From assembly GCA_000750105.3 (NCBI GenBank), contig JPHH03000134.1, forward strand, positions 1 through 24,180: DNA of 24,180 bases, in the 5' to 3' direction. A program made the translations under genes and the position numbers. Positions 8,193-19,600 of the stretch are shown piece after piece; within the stretch, counting starts at the first letter, position 1; every line of letters begins with the position of its first letter. The notes below the pieces were generated by a model. The model was not told the DNA's origin, made no database searches, and saw only the letters and a program-made list of their open reading frames with translations. The stretch comes from Tolypocladium sp. Sup5 PDA-1 (Eukaryota > Ascomycota > Sordariomycetes > Hypocreales > Ophiocordycipitaceae).

Positions 8193-10200
8193 CTACTGAA
8201 GAGCATTGACAGCAACCGCAACGTGGCTTGGCTCGGGCGGCGCAAGTCTCCCCGTCTCGCAGCTAAGCTTCAGCCACAAGGTGTCTTGCTGGGCATTCTC
8301 GCTGGGCAGGGCGGCGGTGGTCTCCGTCCGCATCTCGCTCAGCGCCTTGAAGCCTCCTCGGATGCTGTCGGCCTCATAGCCCTTGGCACGCAGCACGCTC
8401 GATGCTACGCGGGCGCTGTCTCCGTCATAGCAGAGGAGCAGGATGCGCTTTCCGTCAATGAGTGCTTGGAGATCCTGGTTCGGGGACTTGAATGTGTCCT
8501 CGAGCTGCTGCCACAGGTCCTTCAAGGTCTTGGGATCCGCGAACGGACCCGGAGTGCCGTGGTGGACAAAGGGCACGTTGACCGACCCTGGCAGGCGGAA
8601 CTGGTCAAAGTCGACAGCCTGGCGGAGATCGATGATGGCTGTGTTTGGCTTGGAGTGAATGAGGCCTTCCAGCTCAGAGATTCCGTTGGTGGCCAGCGTC
8701 GGGGTGAGCCTGAGCACGTCATTGATCATGGTCTTGTCCACGCCGAAGAACTCATTGAGAGCATCCGATGCGTCTCTCTCCCACTTCTCATCATATCGAT
8801 AGAGGTCAACACCCAAGAGTTCCTGGGGCATTAGGTGTCAGCCATCAAAGTCACGTCTTGCAACGCTCTCGTCAATACCAAAACGTACCTCGTTCGTGAT
8901 GGGGGAAAAGTACGAGTCTCCCAGCTTCTCAAAGTACTCGCTGATGTACTGGTACGGCAGATCGCAGCAGAGGAACGCGCAGTGGATCTCGCCGTCTGGC
9001 CCAGCCAGTTCTGCCAGGGTTCCGTCGGCCTTGCGCTTCTCAATGAGCTGGAACAAGCCCTGCAGGTTGAACCCGGAGGAGGGTCCGCAGACGATGCCCT
9101 CCCGGATGAGGTCGAGCGACAGAGAGTATGAGTCGTGCGAGCCGACCTCTTCAATCTGATCGACGGCCGTCCTCCAGGGGAATTCAACCGGCGCGAGAAG
9201 CGCATATGATCGGGGTCCGGGAACGCGGTCTCCAGGGGCGGTGCACACTCTGCGACATGGTCAGTCGGCCTGTTCCCGCCCAAGTGTCTGGAGTATTGCG
9301 TTGTACGTACCCGAGACGGAACACCGACGGCTTAGCCTCTTTAAAGTAGGTACCCAGACCGGTCATGGTTCCTGAAGCACACCATCAGCTGGCAGTGATG
9401 TCGAGAGCTCTACAATACTCACCAGATGTGCCCATTCCGGCGCAAATCACGTTAATCTCAGGGAGTTGCCTCAAAATTTGGGGTCCGGTCCATTTGACGT
9501 GGGATTTCCAGTTCTGGTGGCATCGTTAGGACAACGGCGAACACAAAGAAACTGGTTTCCAACTTACATTGTCATTCTCATACTGGTTCGGGTTAATGGC
9601 CGACTCGGATTCTTGCGCCATCCTCTTGGCGGCTCTGATGCCACCGCGTTCATCAAGTGGCTCCGGCTGGGAGGGACCACCAAAGAGTGTTCTGGGTCGG
9701 TGTCAGCAAGTCTTCGGCAGCTGGGGGTTGCCTGGCTGGAACACCGACATGTTGATACCGAATAGCTGCATAAGTCGAATCTTGGCCAGGCTGGTCTTGT
9801 TGCTCAAGAAAGCCCGAACGTCGGGGACGCCGTAAAACGCACGAGCTATCAGCGACATGGAAAGCACAGTCGACCCTGAGCTATACTCGACGATTGTCTG
9901 TGTCTTCCCCGGCACCACGCTGTTCCCGAGGAGGTTCAGGGCTGCGTCGGCGTGGTTAACGTTGTATCTTGTGATGCGCCAGGTCCCGGGGTATGCGCGT
10001 CACTTACCTGGCATTGACTTGACGTTGTTGGTCGGGTGCATCGACATCATTTTGGCATATATGCGCACGCCATTCTGGCGGTATGGGTTAAGACATTCCG
10101 GGATCTCAACCAGGGGCAGGGGCGGCGAGGACTCGGGGTCAAAGTATTGTCGAACAGAGTCCGGCCCCTTGTAGACGTTGAGGTAGTTTTCCTTTGCCAT
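8193..10200 (-). CDS. PLP-dependent cysteine-synthase-like enzyme fused to a C-terminal rhodanese domain
   Basis: Seven exons (10200-10008, 9941-9749, 9691-9568, 9513-9423, 9371-9311, 9249-8889, 8822-8193) encode 550 aa; introns are 51-66 nt. The start MAKENYLNVYKG is the first ATG in frame. The N-terminal part is a fold-type II PLP enzyme: NNVKSMPA carries the Schiff-base lysine K61, SSGST at 85-89 is the substrate loop, GMGTSG at 196-201 binds phosphate, and CGPSSG at 275-280 supplies the serine near the PLP ring nitrogen. From about residue 385 a rhodanese domain follows, with IIDLRQAVDFDQFRLPGSVN and the active-site loop CYDGDS at C472. The first part would make or break a carbon-sulfur bond at a serine- or cysteine-like substrate; the second would carry sulfane sulfur. 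The exact reaction is unknown. Intron 2 uses an unusual GTCGGT donor, required by frame. It is divergent from the transporter. Confidence 0.88.
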
Positions 10201-11764
10201 GATGGACAGTGTCTCGCAACTCTCTGATAACAGGAAGAACTGTGATTCGAGGTTGCTGTCTGTTGAACCGTCCACAGATTAGGAACAAACTAGAAAAAGG
10301 ACTACGACACCTCGGAGGACCAACACTACTTATCTGATGCAACATGGGAAACTCTCGGGGTTGATCAAATGCCACACCACCCCGTCAGAGGATGCGCTGC
10401 TTGGCTTTTGCAGCATAGAAGTGGCTCTTCCGCTATGGCGTGCCGTATCACTCGCATACCCTCGCAGCTACTATCCCAATCAGAGGCACGGTTTCTCGCC
10501 ACGGGGCACTTCCTAGCGTCTGGATCTTCGTCATATTACCAGAATAGAAGGTCATCCGGCAAAACATTGGGGGGTGTCGCGGCGAATATGGCTCTTGCTG
10601 AGCTCTTTGTGTCTCGTCTATACTCCCCCCTTGGCGGAAGATTGGTAGTCTGTGACTTGCAAGGGGGCAATATCTTGCTAGTCGGGTCACACCCGATCCC
10701 CTGGCGATACCTGCATGATACAAGGGTGCAGAGGCAGTTCGAGCGCGTTTTGCAAGTACCCAAGCGGCCCTCGTTGGCGGTTCCATCATAGCAGCCGACG
10801 GCGAGATTCGTGTACTCGCGGCTGACCATCAAGGTATTGAGGACATGGCGAACGCATGGGTTGCCGCTGGACAAAAGTTGGATTACTCCGAGCAACTGCA
10901 GGCGCTTTGCCGGAACACTGCGTCTGATCGAGGACGCGAGGAACCTTGATAGACCCGTGGGCCAGCTACCCCTGCCCGGCACTCAATGCGGAGTAGTGTG
11001 GAAGAGGGTTGCCGATCTGTGCCTCCAGGGAATTGCCAAGTAGCGGCGTTTTGCGATGTGGGATTGCGCTTCTCAAATCTTCTCAAATGCTCTCAAGGTG
11101 CCTCGCTTTACAGTCATGGCACAGCTCGGGGAAACTTCAACTGGGAGAAGACCAGACACTGACAGCGTTGCAACCGTTTATAAGAAGGTTACGAGCTGAA
11201 ATGCAAGCACGGCATGGAGCAGTGTTCTTTCAGGATTCAAGACAATAAAGGATTGAGGCTACTCCACTGCATCCGCGCCTTACGTACGAAGTATATCCGT
11301 GTTAAGCTTGTTTTGCGGCTTGCCGGGCGGCCCAGGTCAGCCGGGTCCTCACACACACACTCCGGCGTCTTGGCTCCGGACCAAGGCGGATCGGGCCAGA
11401 ATCGTAAGAGGCGCACGGCAAATTTCGATGGCGAGATACTCCGTACATACTGATACATACACGAGGGTCATTCGTCTGCCCGACCCATGTCCGGCGACTC
11501 CAGGGACGGGGCCCGAATACGGGTCTCAAGGGTTTGATCCGAGGCGAGGAGCCCGTACAGGTTCACACCACAGCTTTGGCCCTTGACAAAAGTCCCATTA
11601 TCTGATCAAAGGTCAGCTTCCTCGAACGCGTCGCGGTGTATTGCCCCCATTGCTTCCACTGCTGAACACTGACGGGCAGGACCTCCGCATCCAGGGCCGC
11701 CGATATTCCTTCAACGGCGGGACACTGGACACCATCGGCCGCATTGTGCTGATCCTACGGCATC
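10201..11764. other. divergent intergenic region between the PLP-rhodanese and MFS genes
   Basis: This 1.56-kb gap must contain the promoters of both flanking genes, which are transcribed away from each other. I see no clear paired TATA elements. The middle holds a coding-like relic (10656-10949). Other open frames, such as one from 10369 interrupted by a single TAG and continuing to 11043, lack domains. A short CA repeat lies near 11350, and small CTCAAAT repeats lie near 11073-11095. No RNA gene was found. Confidence 0.45.
10656..10949 (+). pseudogene. coding-like relic of unknown family
   Basis: In one plus-strand frame, a stretch with a single internal TGA (10716) reads as protein. It includes QYLASRVTPDPLAIPA, then after the stop ARFASTQAALVGGSIIAADG, and then GIEDMANAWVAAGQKLDYSE, ending at TGA 10947. 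The alanine-rich, charged and helical composition is unlike the random frames around it. I do not recognise the family; there is no convincing start, and the TGA is not a CpA-to-TpA product. It may be a gene remnant or an exon of a longer lost gene. Confidence 0.3.
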
Positions 11765-13950
11765 ATGGAAAAGGAAGCGAACACGGCCCAAGGGCCGCTT
11801 GTGCCCAACGACGTGAACGCCGATTCAAGTGCGGCCCAGAATGCCGGCGCCGACAGCAACTCGGAGAGCAGTAAGGCGCACCAATTCAACGAGCAGACCA
11901 ACTATGTTCCCGTACGGACAATCATCACGGTACGGAGACGTCCTCAATTCTCTGCCGGCCGCGACTCTGACTGTCACAGATCTTTCTTGCATGTGCAAGC
12001 GTCGATCTGTTGGCTCTGATGGATCAGACCACTCTTGCAGCCAGTTTGTACATTATTGGAAACGCCTTGGGTTCCACGGACCAAGTTTCTTGGATTGCCA
12101 GCGGATACTTCATGTACGTTTACGTCCGTGGTGGCAAAAAACAACTTCTCACGATACCCTTTCAGCACGTCGACCGTCGGCCAGCTCCTGTACGGGCGCC
12201 TGTCCGACATCTGGTCGCGCAAGGTCGTCTTGCTCGTCGGGCTCGCCATCTTCTTCCTCGGATCCCTGGCGTCGTCGCTTTCCCAGTCTGTTCTGCAGCT
12301 CACAATCTTCCGCGCCTTCACTGGCATTGGCGGCGGCGGTTTGATGACCGTCGCCCAGCTCATTGTCAGTGATGTCGTTCCGCTACGAGAGCGCGGCAAG
12401 TACCAGGGCATCCTCGTTCGTCCCTCCAATTCCTCGACTCTCAAAGGTTCTTTCACTGATACTTTGTTAGGGCGCAGTCGTCGCCATTGCCAATGGCATC
12501 GGCCCCGTCATAGGGGGTGCCCTGGCGTCCAGGTCGGCGGATTCGTGGCGTTGGATCTTCCGCCTGAACCTGCCGCTGACTCTGTTGACAACATTCTTCG
12601 TGATCTTCTTCATGCCACTTAAGTCGGTTCAGGGAGATTGGAAACTGTAAGCCGTCTCATCTTCGCCCCCAGAGTCTCATCGATGCGTTCCCTGACACAT
12701 GCCAGGAAACTCAAGGCCGTCGATTTCTTGGGAATCTTCCTTGCTTTGGCCGGTATGACCGTTGTTATCCTGGGCCTGACGTGGGGGGGACGTGAACATC
12801 CGTGGGATTCGGCTCACGTCATTGCCACTTTGGTCGTCGGAACGGCCGTGTCCGTTGCCTTTGTCGCGTGGCAGTGGAAGGGACCCCGTTATCCCCTCAT
12901 GCCTCGTATGTCTTTCTGGGCCAAGGCCGAACCTCTGTCACATCTGTTGCTAACTTCCATCAAGTCCACATCTTCAAGTCGAAGATCGTCAACGGCGCAT
13001 GCCTAACCATGGCCATCAACGGCTGGAACTTTGTCATGCAGGTGTACTACGTGCCATCGTTCTACCAACTCGTCTATGGGTACTCGGCCACAAAGTCGGG
13101 AGCGATGCTGCTGCCAATCACAATTATCCAGACGATAAGCAGTACCCTCTCCGGGCTCATAGTTCACTGGGTCGGTCGCTACCGCGAGTGCATCCTCTTT
13201 GGATGGGTGTGCTGGGCTGTTGGGCTTGGGTTGATGTCGACTCTGGACGAAAACACTGGCGTTGACAAGCAGATTGGCTACGCCATCCTCATCGGAGTAG
13301 GCGTTGGCAACACGCTTCAGCCGTGAGACTCCCTCGGCTCCCGACTTGGGCTCGCTGTGCTAACTGTGTCAAAGGGCATTGATTGCAACTCAAGCAGGCG
13401 TGGAGAGACGGGACATGGCAGTTGTCACCTCCTTCCGAAAGTGAGTTTGTGCCGGGGCCTATCCGCGGTTGAAGGGTAGCATGTGCTAACGGCGTCGTGA
13501 CAGCTTCGTGCGAAACCTAGGGTCGACGCTTGGGTTGGCAATTTCTGGGACTATTTTGTGAGTCCATCCTGGAGGCCCCTGGACTGATATGACAGTGGCA
13601 AAAACACAAGCTTACCACGGCTGTGCTCTAGAAACAACATTCTCGCCCACGACTTGTCGGCCTTGAATCTTGACAAGGCAGCCTCAAAGACTCTCTTGAG
13701 CAACCCACAGACATATCTTGAGACGGTGTCCGCGGAAGAGGCCCAGCGTATTCGAAGCATTCTCATTCCGGCCTATAGACAAGGGTTTCGGGTGATTTTC
13801 CTCGTCGGGGCGTCGCTCGCTGCCCTCGCTTTTGTGCTCGCGTTTATACTGATGCCCCAAGTCGAGCTGTCGAGGCCCGACGACGAAAAGTTGAAGGAGG
13901 AGGGACGTAAGGCAGAAGAGGAGAAGCGGAATAAGAAGAGTTCGGCATAG
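11765..13950 (+). CDS. MFS multidrug-type transporter (DHA2-like, predicted 14 membrane segments)
   Basis: Nine exons (11765-11929, 11980-12113, 12166-12415, 12471-12646, 12706-12905, 12965-13322, 13375-13440, 13504-13557, 13632-13950) give 573 aa. A 55-residue polar N-terminus precedes the first membrane segment, which runs into LMDQTTLAASLYIIGNALG. Motif A is GRLSDIWSRK (110-119), followed by FRAFTGIGGGGLM and the antiporter motif GPVIGGALA (194-202) with SWRWIFRLN. Later segments include FINGWNF-type INGWNFVMQVYYVPSFYQLV and SGAMLLPITIIQT. The C-terminal tail is Lys/Glu-rich and cytosolic. Family members export drugs, toxins or metabolites by proton antiport at the plasma membrane or vacuole; the substrate here is unknown. 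Introns 5 and 6 end in AAG, required to keep frame. Confidence 0.88.
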
Positions 13951-14360
13951 GCTTGTGTGGCGTCAGTGCCACACTGCCAACAGAGAAGGGAGTTCATCCC
14001 ATGTTGGTTGAACTTTGAAGAAGACTGGGGCAACTACATGGACAAAACGGCGTGTAAAAGAGAATAGAATGGGGGCAGCAGCACTGGAGAGCTTTGCATA
14101 GGCTGAGTGATAATGGGAATATTCGTACCTTGTGCTGTAGTAGACAGACTTTGCATAAATGAAGCAGGGCGACGAGTGTTGCTTCGTGCGTGTCGAGGTT
14201 GATGAATTGCTGGAGGCGAATCAGATCGGACGTGAATCGCTGCGTCACTTTTCCGCCGAGCTGCCCCACCACCGGTCTCAAGATTGCTCACCTCTCAACA
14301 CCAAACCGTCGACTCTCACAATCAATTCGACAGCTGTTGATCGCTGCCGAGAGGCACAAA
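13951..14360. other. intergenic region upstream of HIS6
   Basis: It holds the transporter 3' end and the HIS6 promoter. I looked for a general amino-acid control site (TGACTCA) and found only a poor relative (GCTGAGTGATAAT near 14102). The base context at the start, CACAAAATGA, suits a fungal initiation site. No gene is seen. Confidence 0.5.
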
Positions 14361-15266
14361 ATGACACGATTTCGGCCCTGTATAGATCTCCACGCCGGCC
14401 AGGTCAAGCAGATTGTCGGCGGCACCCTGGACAGCACCTCGTCCACGCTGCAAACCAACTATGTATCCCAGCACCCAGCAGCATACTACGCCCAGCTGTA
14501 CAGGGACAACGCTCTCGAGGGCGCCCACGTCATCATGCTGGGCCCGGGGAACGACGAGTCTGCCAAGCAGGCTCTGCGGGCGTGGCCCGGGCACCTCCAG
14601 GTCGGCGGCGGCATCAACGACAAGAATGCGAAGGAGTGGTTGGATACTGGAGCGTCAAAGGTGAGCGAGAGCTCTGACGGTGTAGCACGTTTGGATCCGC
14701 TCCAGGGTGACTGATCACGTCAGGTCATCATCACGTCGTATCTCTTCCCCGAGGGCCGCTTCAGCCAGCCCAGGCTAGACGCGGTGCTCCAAGCTCTGGG
14801 CGGCGACAAGAGCAAGCTGGTCATTGACCTCAGCTGCCGCCGCCGCGGGGACGATAGCTGGTTCGTCGCCATGAACAAGTGGCAGACGCTTACGGACATG
14901 GAAGTAAACCAAGGTGAGTCTGTCGTCGAGCTTCTTCCTGGGCCACGCCGTACCAGCTCGCGCTCACACGCAACAGCCTCGATCCGGGCACTGGAGCCGT
15001 ACTGCTCCGAGTTTCTTATTCACGCAGCCGACAATGAGGGGCTGCAAAAGGGCGTCGACGAGAAGCTGGTGGAGCAGCTGGCACAGTGGTGTTCCATCCC
15101 TGTGACCTACGCGGGTGGAGGCAGGCATCTGGAGGACCTGGAGCTCGTGAAGCGGCTCAGCGGGGGGAGGGTAGATCTCACGATAGGGAGCGCTCTAGAT
15201 TGTTTCGGTGGGTCGGGCGTCAAGTTTGACGAGTGCGTGGAGTGGAATACAAGGCAGCGCTCGTGA
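14361..15266 (+). CDS. HIS6: phosphoribosylformimino-5-aminoimidazole carboxamide ribotide isomerase (histidine biosynthesis)
   Basis: Three exons (14361-14660, 14724-14913, 14977-15266) with two 63-nt introns encode 259 aa, the usual length for fungal HIS6/HisA. The (beta-alpha)8 barrel enzyme performs the Amadori rearrangement of ProFAR to PRFAR, the fourth step of histidine synthesis, in the cytosol. The first strand carries the catalytic aspartate in RPCIDLHAG (D9). A phosphate-binding GGGI follows at 82-85, the second catalytic region is LVIDLSCRRRG (D135), and the second phosphate site is YAGGG near residue 205, with LTIGSAL after it. The start is chosen because MTRFRPCIDLHAG matches the family's short N-terminus; a longer in-frame extension upstream lacks conserved character. 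It has no evident link to the flanking genes. Confidence 0.93.
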
Positions 15267-16621
15267 TGTTATGCGAGGGCTGTGATGCCAAAGCTTTATG
15301 CCTCACCAGAAGTGAACCACGTGGATGAAGCCGCCATGCATACGGAGTATAGGGTGTTGGTTACGTTGCGGCCTCATATGGGAGTGTTGGCAACTCTTGA
15401 CACACACAGGACGAACAATTGAGACGACTCTGACACGCTCAACGTACTATAATATCTGGTGTAAACTACTTGCAGTCGTCATCGAGCCCGTCTGACCCCG
15501 ACCTCGTCGTCCGACCTACATATCCAGCACGTGTAATCGCATTGCCGCGGGAACACAACCGGAACTGCAGCGAGAGGGGTTCGCATAAGCATGCGCTTTG
15601 CGGCGACCAGCGAACAGCGAACAGCGATTGGGCAATGGGCACGGCCAGAGTCGTTCCAAGACTCGAAAAGTCGAGGGCATGGGGACACGCAGAGACTCGG
15701 AGAAGGGGGGGCGGGCATAAGCCCCAGACTGGCAGAGCACAACATACTTGCAGCAGGGGCGGGGCCAATCATCACGCACAGCTCGCCATCGTCGCATCTG
15801 CCGTAGCACGATGATGTGAAGCATGTCTGCAGCCGCCTGCAAGTCAGCGCGTAATACGAGCATCGTCGACAAACAGGCCATTGTTTGTCCCCGGAGCGTC
15901 TCAAACCCTGGTCGGCTGCCATGGCGACTGCGGCGGCGATGGCGCTAGAGGGCCAGTTTTGGAGGCTGGAGCTGCAGCGGGCCACAGCGGGCAGGCGGGC
16001 AGGCGGCAAGGCGAGCAGGCGGGCTTGGCGGGGTACCCTGTAGTCCGGAGCGCTGTGTCGCAGGCAGATTAGCGCTGGGCCACCGGGGGGCGGCACAACG
16101 GCAGCTGGCGGGATAGTTACCAGGGCAACGCGCATCGGCGACGCCATGGTGTTTATTTTCCAGAGGCCAATCACGCCTCTGGCGGGAGTCACCCTCGCTG
16201 CGTTCCTTAAACGCTGCACCCTCACTCACCCTCGCGACGCTCCTCTGCCCCAGCTCTGCTCCCTCTCCGCCCCGTCCACCGCGCTGCCAATCGCATCCCC
16301 ATCGTCGACGGTGTCTATTCTGACGCATACGGTCGCCGTTTGGGCCTGGCTCTGTGGACGATTTCCTTGCCTTTCCTTGCCTGTCGTCGAAAGCCGCGCT
16401 TGGTCTCTCTGCCTGTGTCGGTTTTATGCAGCTCGACCCAACACAACACCGAGTAGTAGTCTCTTGTCACGGACTCTTCTTGCGACCCGGGCTTCTGCGA
16501 GACACAAAGTCGCAGCAGCATTCCAGCGCATCACACCCCATTTGTCAGACTGGCCTCGCCGCGTGCCGATGCGTTCCAGCCTGGCCTAGCCTCGCCGCCC
16601 GAACAATCAACAGAGGTCATC
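15267..16621. other. intergenic and long 5' leader region of BUD4
   Basis: GC-rich with long open frames on both strands (up to 248 codons on the minus strand), none with domain character. Possible promoter marks are CCAAT boxes at 15765-15769 (beside a GGGGCGGGGC box), inverted at 15627-15631, and at 16167-16171. A degenerate GGCAGGCGG-type purine-rich repeat lies at about 15985-16035. Pyrimidine-rich DNA from about 16190 to 16400 would be the core promoter and leader of BUD4. No RNA gene is seen. Confidence 0.5.
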
Positions 16622-19600
16622 ATGGCCTCTGAACCGGTATGACGAATCTCACTTCTCTGCCCCCTACCGCGAATCAAGACTCTGACGCAGCGGTGCCACC
16701 CTGCCAGGTGCATCCTCTGCGCATCGCCAAAAGCACTCCCGGCTCGTCGCCAGCAAAGATGCCCAACAGCCTGCCCCGCCCGCTCTCTGAGATCTCCCCA
16801 ACAGAGAGGCGGCGCAACTCGCCCAGTTGGCGACAGTACACGCCAACAAAGGTTGGTGGAATGCCCGCGCAGAGTAGCGTCGACCGCACGCGAACCTCGT
16901 CATGCTGACCCCGATGATGCAGAAGGCGGCCGTGCCCGGCAACGACTCGTCCCCATTCCAGTCCTCTCCCCTCGACTCTGCCACCTCTCCCCGACTCTTC
17001 TGGCAGAACCGCAACGCAGAGAACATGCTCTATGGGGGGCGCTCCGGGTCGCCATCGCCAACTCGTCGGTCTTCGATAGAGCGTCTCCAGAGGGCTTCCC
17101 GCGTCAGGAACAGCAACATCCTGGCACTCGAGCAGAAGCAGGAATATGATCCGACTCGGATTCCTCACATCGAGAGACCCCTCGCTAAGGTCCAAGGAAA
17201 CTCCTTTGCGTCGTCGTCTAGCTCTGGTGGGCTGCGCTCCTTCGACTCCGAGCAAGGAGGCTTCGACAGCAAGTCGAGTCTCTCCATGATGAGCCCCTCG
17301 AGGACTTCTCCGACGCTGTCTGCCGGCATTCAGAACGCGCCCAGGCCGCCAAGTAAGGACCAGGCTTCTCCGGCCAAATCCTCTCTGTCGCCTACCAAGT
17401 TCAGCAAGGGCACCTTCGACCCCGAGGCTGGAACATGGTCCGGCCACTCGTCACTCAACGAGCACGAGCTTCCCGACGGCCGATTCCTCAATCGCCATCC
17501 CAAGAGCGTGACATTCGATGCTGCTCCACCGCAGATTAACGAATATGAAATGGCAACGCCGGATCTGTCATCAATCGGTACCAACTCGCGCGAGGGCAGT
17601 TACGAGTCTGTTGACGACGAGGACGACGAAGACATCATCTATGAGCCTGGCCACGTGCAAGTCGGGGACGATAGCTTTGATGCGTCCCTCGAGGACACAG
17701 ACAAGACCCCGGTGGTTGGGCCCGATGATTGGCGCGGAGACAGCCCTATGACCCATCACGGAGGGAATCCAGGACAGTTTGAGGGTAGCCCGATGCCCGA
17801 GAGCATTCCATCCATGGTCGCCTCGGGTCGCCCATCACACCAGCGCACGGATTCTGCCAACTCAAATGGCGACCATCGCCCTCTGCCGCCGCTCCCTGGC
17901 CTGGGCCACGCCAGAAGTCAGTCTACGGGCTCCGCGCCAGCCTCTCCAGGGCTGTCGGCCACCGCAGAGAGGATGCTCGGCGGCGGTTCCCATAGGAGCC
18001 TACCCGTCCCACCTCCCGCCTCCGCGAGCAAGCTGGACATCCAGAGCTTTGGCAATGGCAAGATGACGCTGGAGGAGCGCCTGAAGCTTATGATGCTGTC
18101 AGACGATAACAGTGGGAAGACTGCCGCGGAGCAGCAGCGCGAGCGCCGACTTAGAAGGGGCGACCGCCGCGATCGAGGCGACACTCCCCAGTCTGAGCCA
18201 GAGTCGACCCAGGGCCTGGAGGCTCTGGAGGAAGACGACACTATCGGCGACATCTCACTCTTGGACGATTACGAAATGCCATCGCGAATCTCGCGAGAAT
18301 CAATCATGCGCAGAGTCAACGGCAACGCTGCGCTTGATAAGGATTCCGAGTACCACTTCTCCTCGCCTGCCGGTACTCCAATCTCCCAGCGAAGCCCCGA
18401 GAGGAGCCCAGACAGACAAGAAGCCGTCCTCGATCCCGACGTCCCAATTCCTTCCACCGAAGACACTATTATGGAGGATGCCGATGAATCATACGAGCAG
18501 GAAGACAGTGTCATCATCACAAGGGCTCCCGAGGACGAAGAAGATGATGTCCTTGATATGTATCACGACATGGACGACAGCGAAGAGGACTCGCAGCGAC
18601 CCGACGGAGACGATGACGAAAGCCAATACTCCGATAATGAGCCAGCCCGGGATAGGTCACAGAGCAAGGATATCGACGCCGGAGCCACCACCCCACGTGC
18701 CAACTCGCCAGCCCAGTATTTGAGTCTTGAGGGACCCATACCTGATCTGGCACCATTCACACAAGCTCCGGCCGTGTCCACTGAGGGAGAGAGCAACTCT
18801 CTGCCCAAGGCCCAAGATGTGACTGAAAAGGCAGAGGTGGTTGATTATGCTACCGAACATGCTACTGCATCTATCCAGCGACCACGGACGCCCGAGAGAC
18901 GCATGTCAAAGCCAGAATACGACGGATCTGGCTGGGGCGAGCCCGAGGATGAATACAACGATGAGCCCGGAACTCCGGACTCGGTCATTCACCACCCCAT
19001 GTTCTCGGACGGCGATGAGGTTCGCGAGTCACCAGTGATCCCCGAGCGGGTGGCGACCGTCAAGTCCGCCGCTGGCTCGAAGCTGAAGACTCGAGTGTCC
19101 AACACGCCCTCTGACCTGGCTGCAATGAGAGAGGCTCGCAGACACGTCAGCCACGAAGTCCCAACTGTTCCCCCGATCCCTGAGAAACACCGTAACCGTG
19201 TCTCACGCGACTTTTCCGTGGAGCAAGATGATAACCATGACGAATACCTCGAACGCCATCCCAGCTTCAAGAACAGGAGCTTGACTTTGGATTTCGACAT
19301 GGGTCTCAGCCTTGATCAGGATTTTGAGAGGGTCATCGAAGCGCAAAAGGTTAATCCTAACCATTCCTCCCCCAAGCCATCACTCAGTGCTATCAACACT
19401 CCTGTCAGACAAGCGTCCAAGGAATTGATCGAGAGAGAATTAAGAGAACTTGATGCTAACGTAACTTTCCGTCCTCAGCGCGGCTACCTCATGCGCCAGA
19501 ACACGAAGCTTGTTACCGCCAGCGACAAGGACGGGGACACCACTTGGAAGACCCGATCCGCCAACAACTCCCCTGTCAAGCAGGACCGACCACAGTCGTG

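Noticed and set aside
10369..11043. Long plus-strand frame with one TAG at 10789
   Set aside because: It competes with the better coding-like frame at 10656-10949 and has Arg/Ser-rich random composition.
11490..11560. Possible tRNA because of GGGTTTGATCC
   Set aside because: No matching acceptor or anticodon stems could be folded by eye around this B-box-like word.
15479..16225. 248-codon minus-strand frame
   Set aside because: GC-rich promoter and leader DNA of BUD4; no ATG context, domains or introns; Arg/Ala/Cys composition typical of antisense frames.
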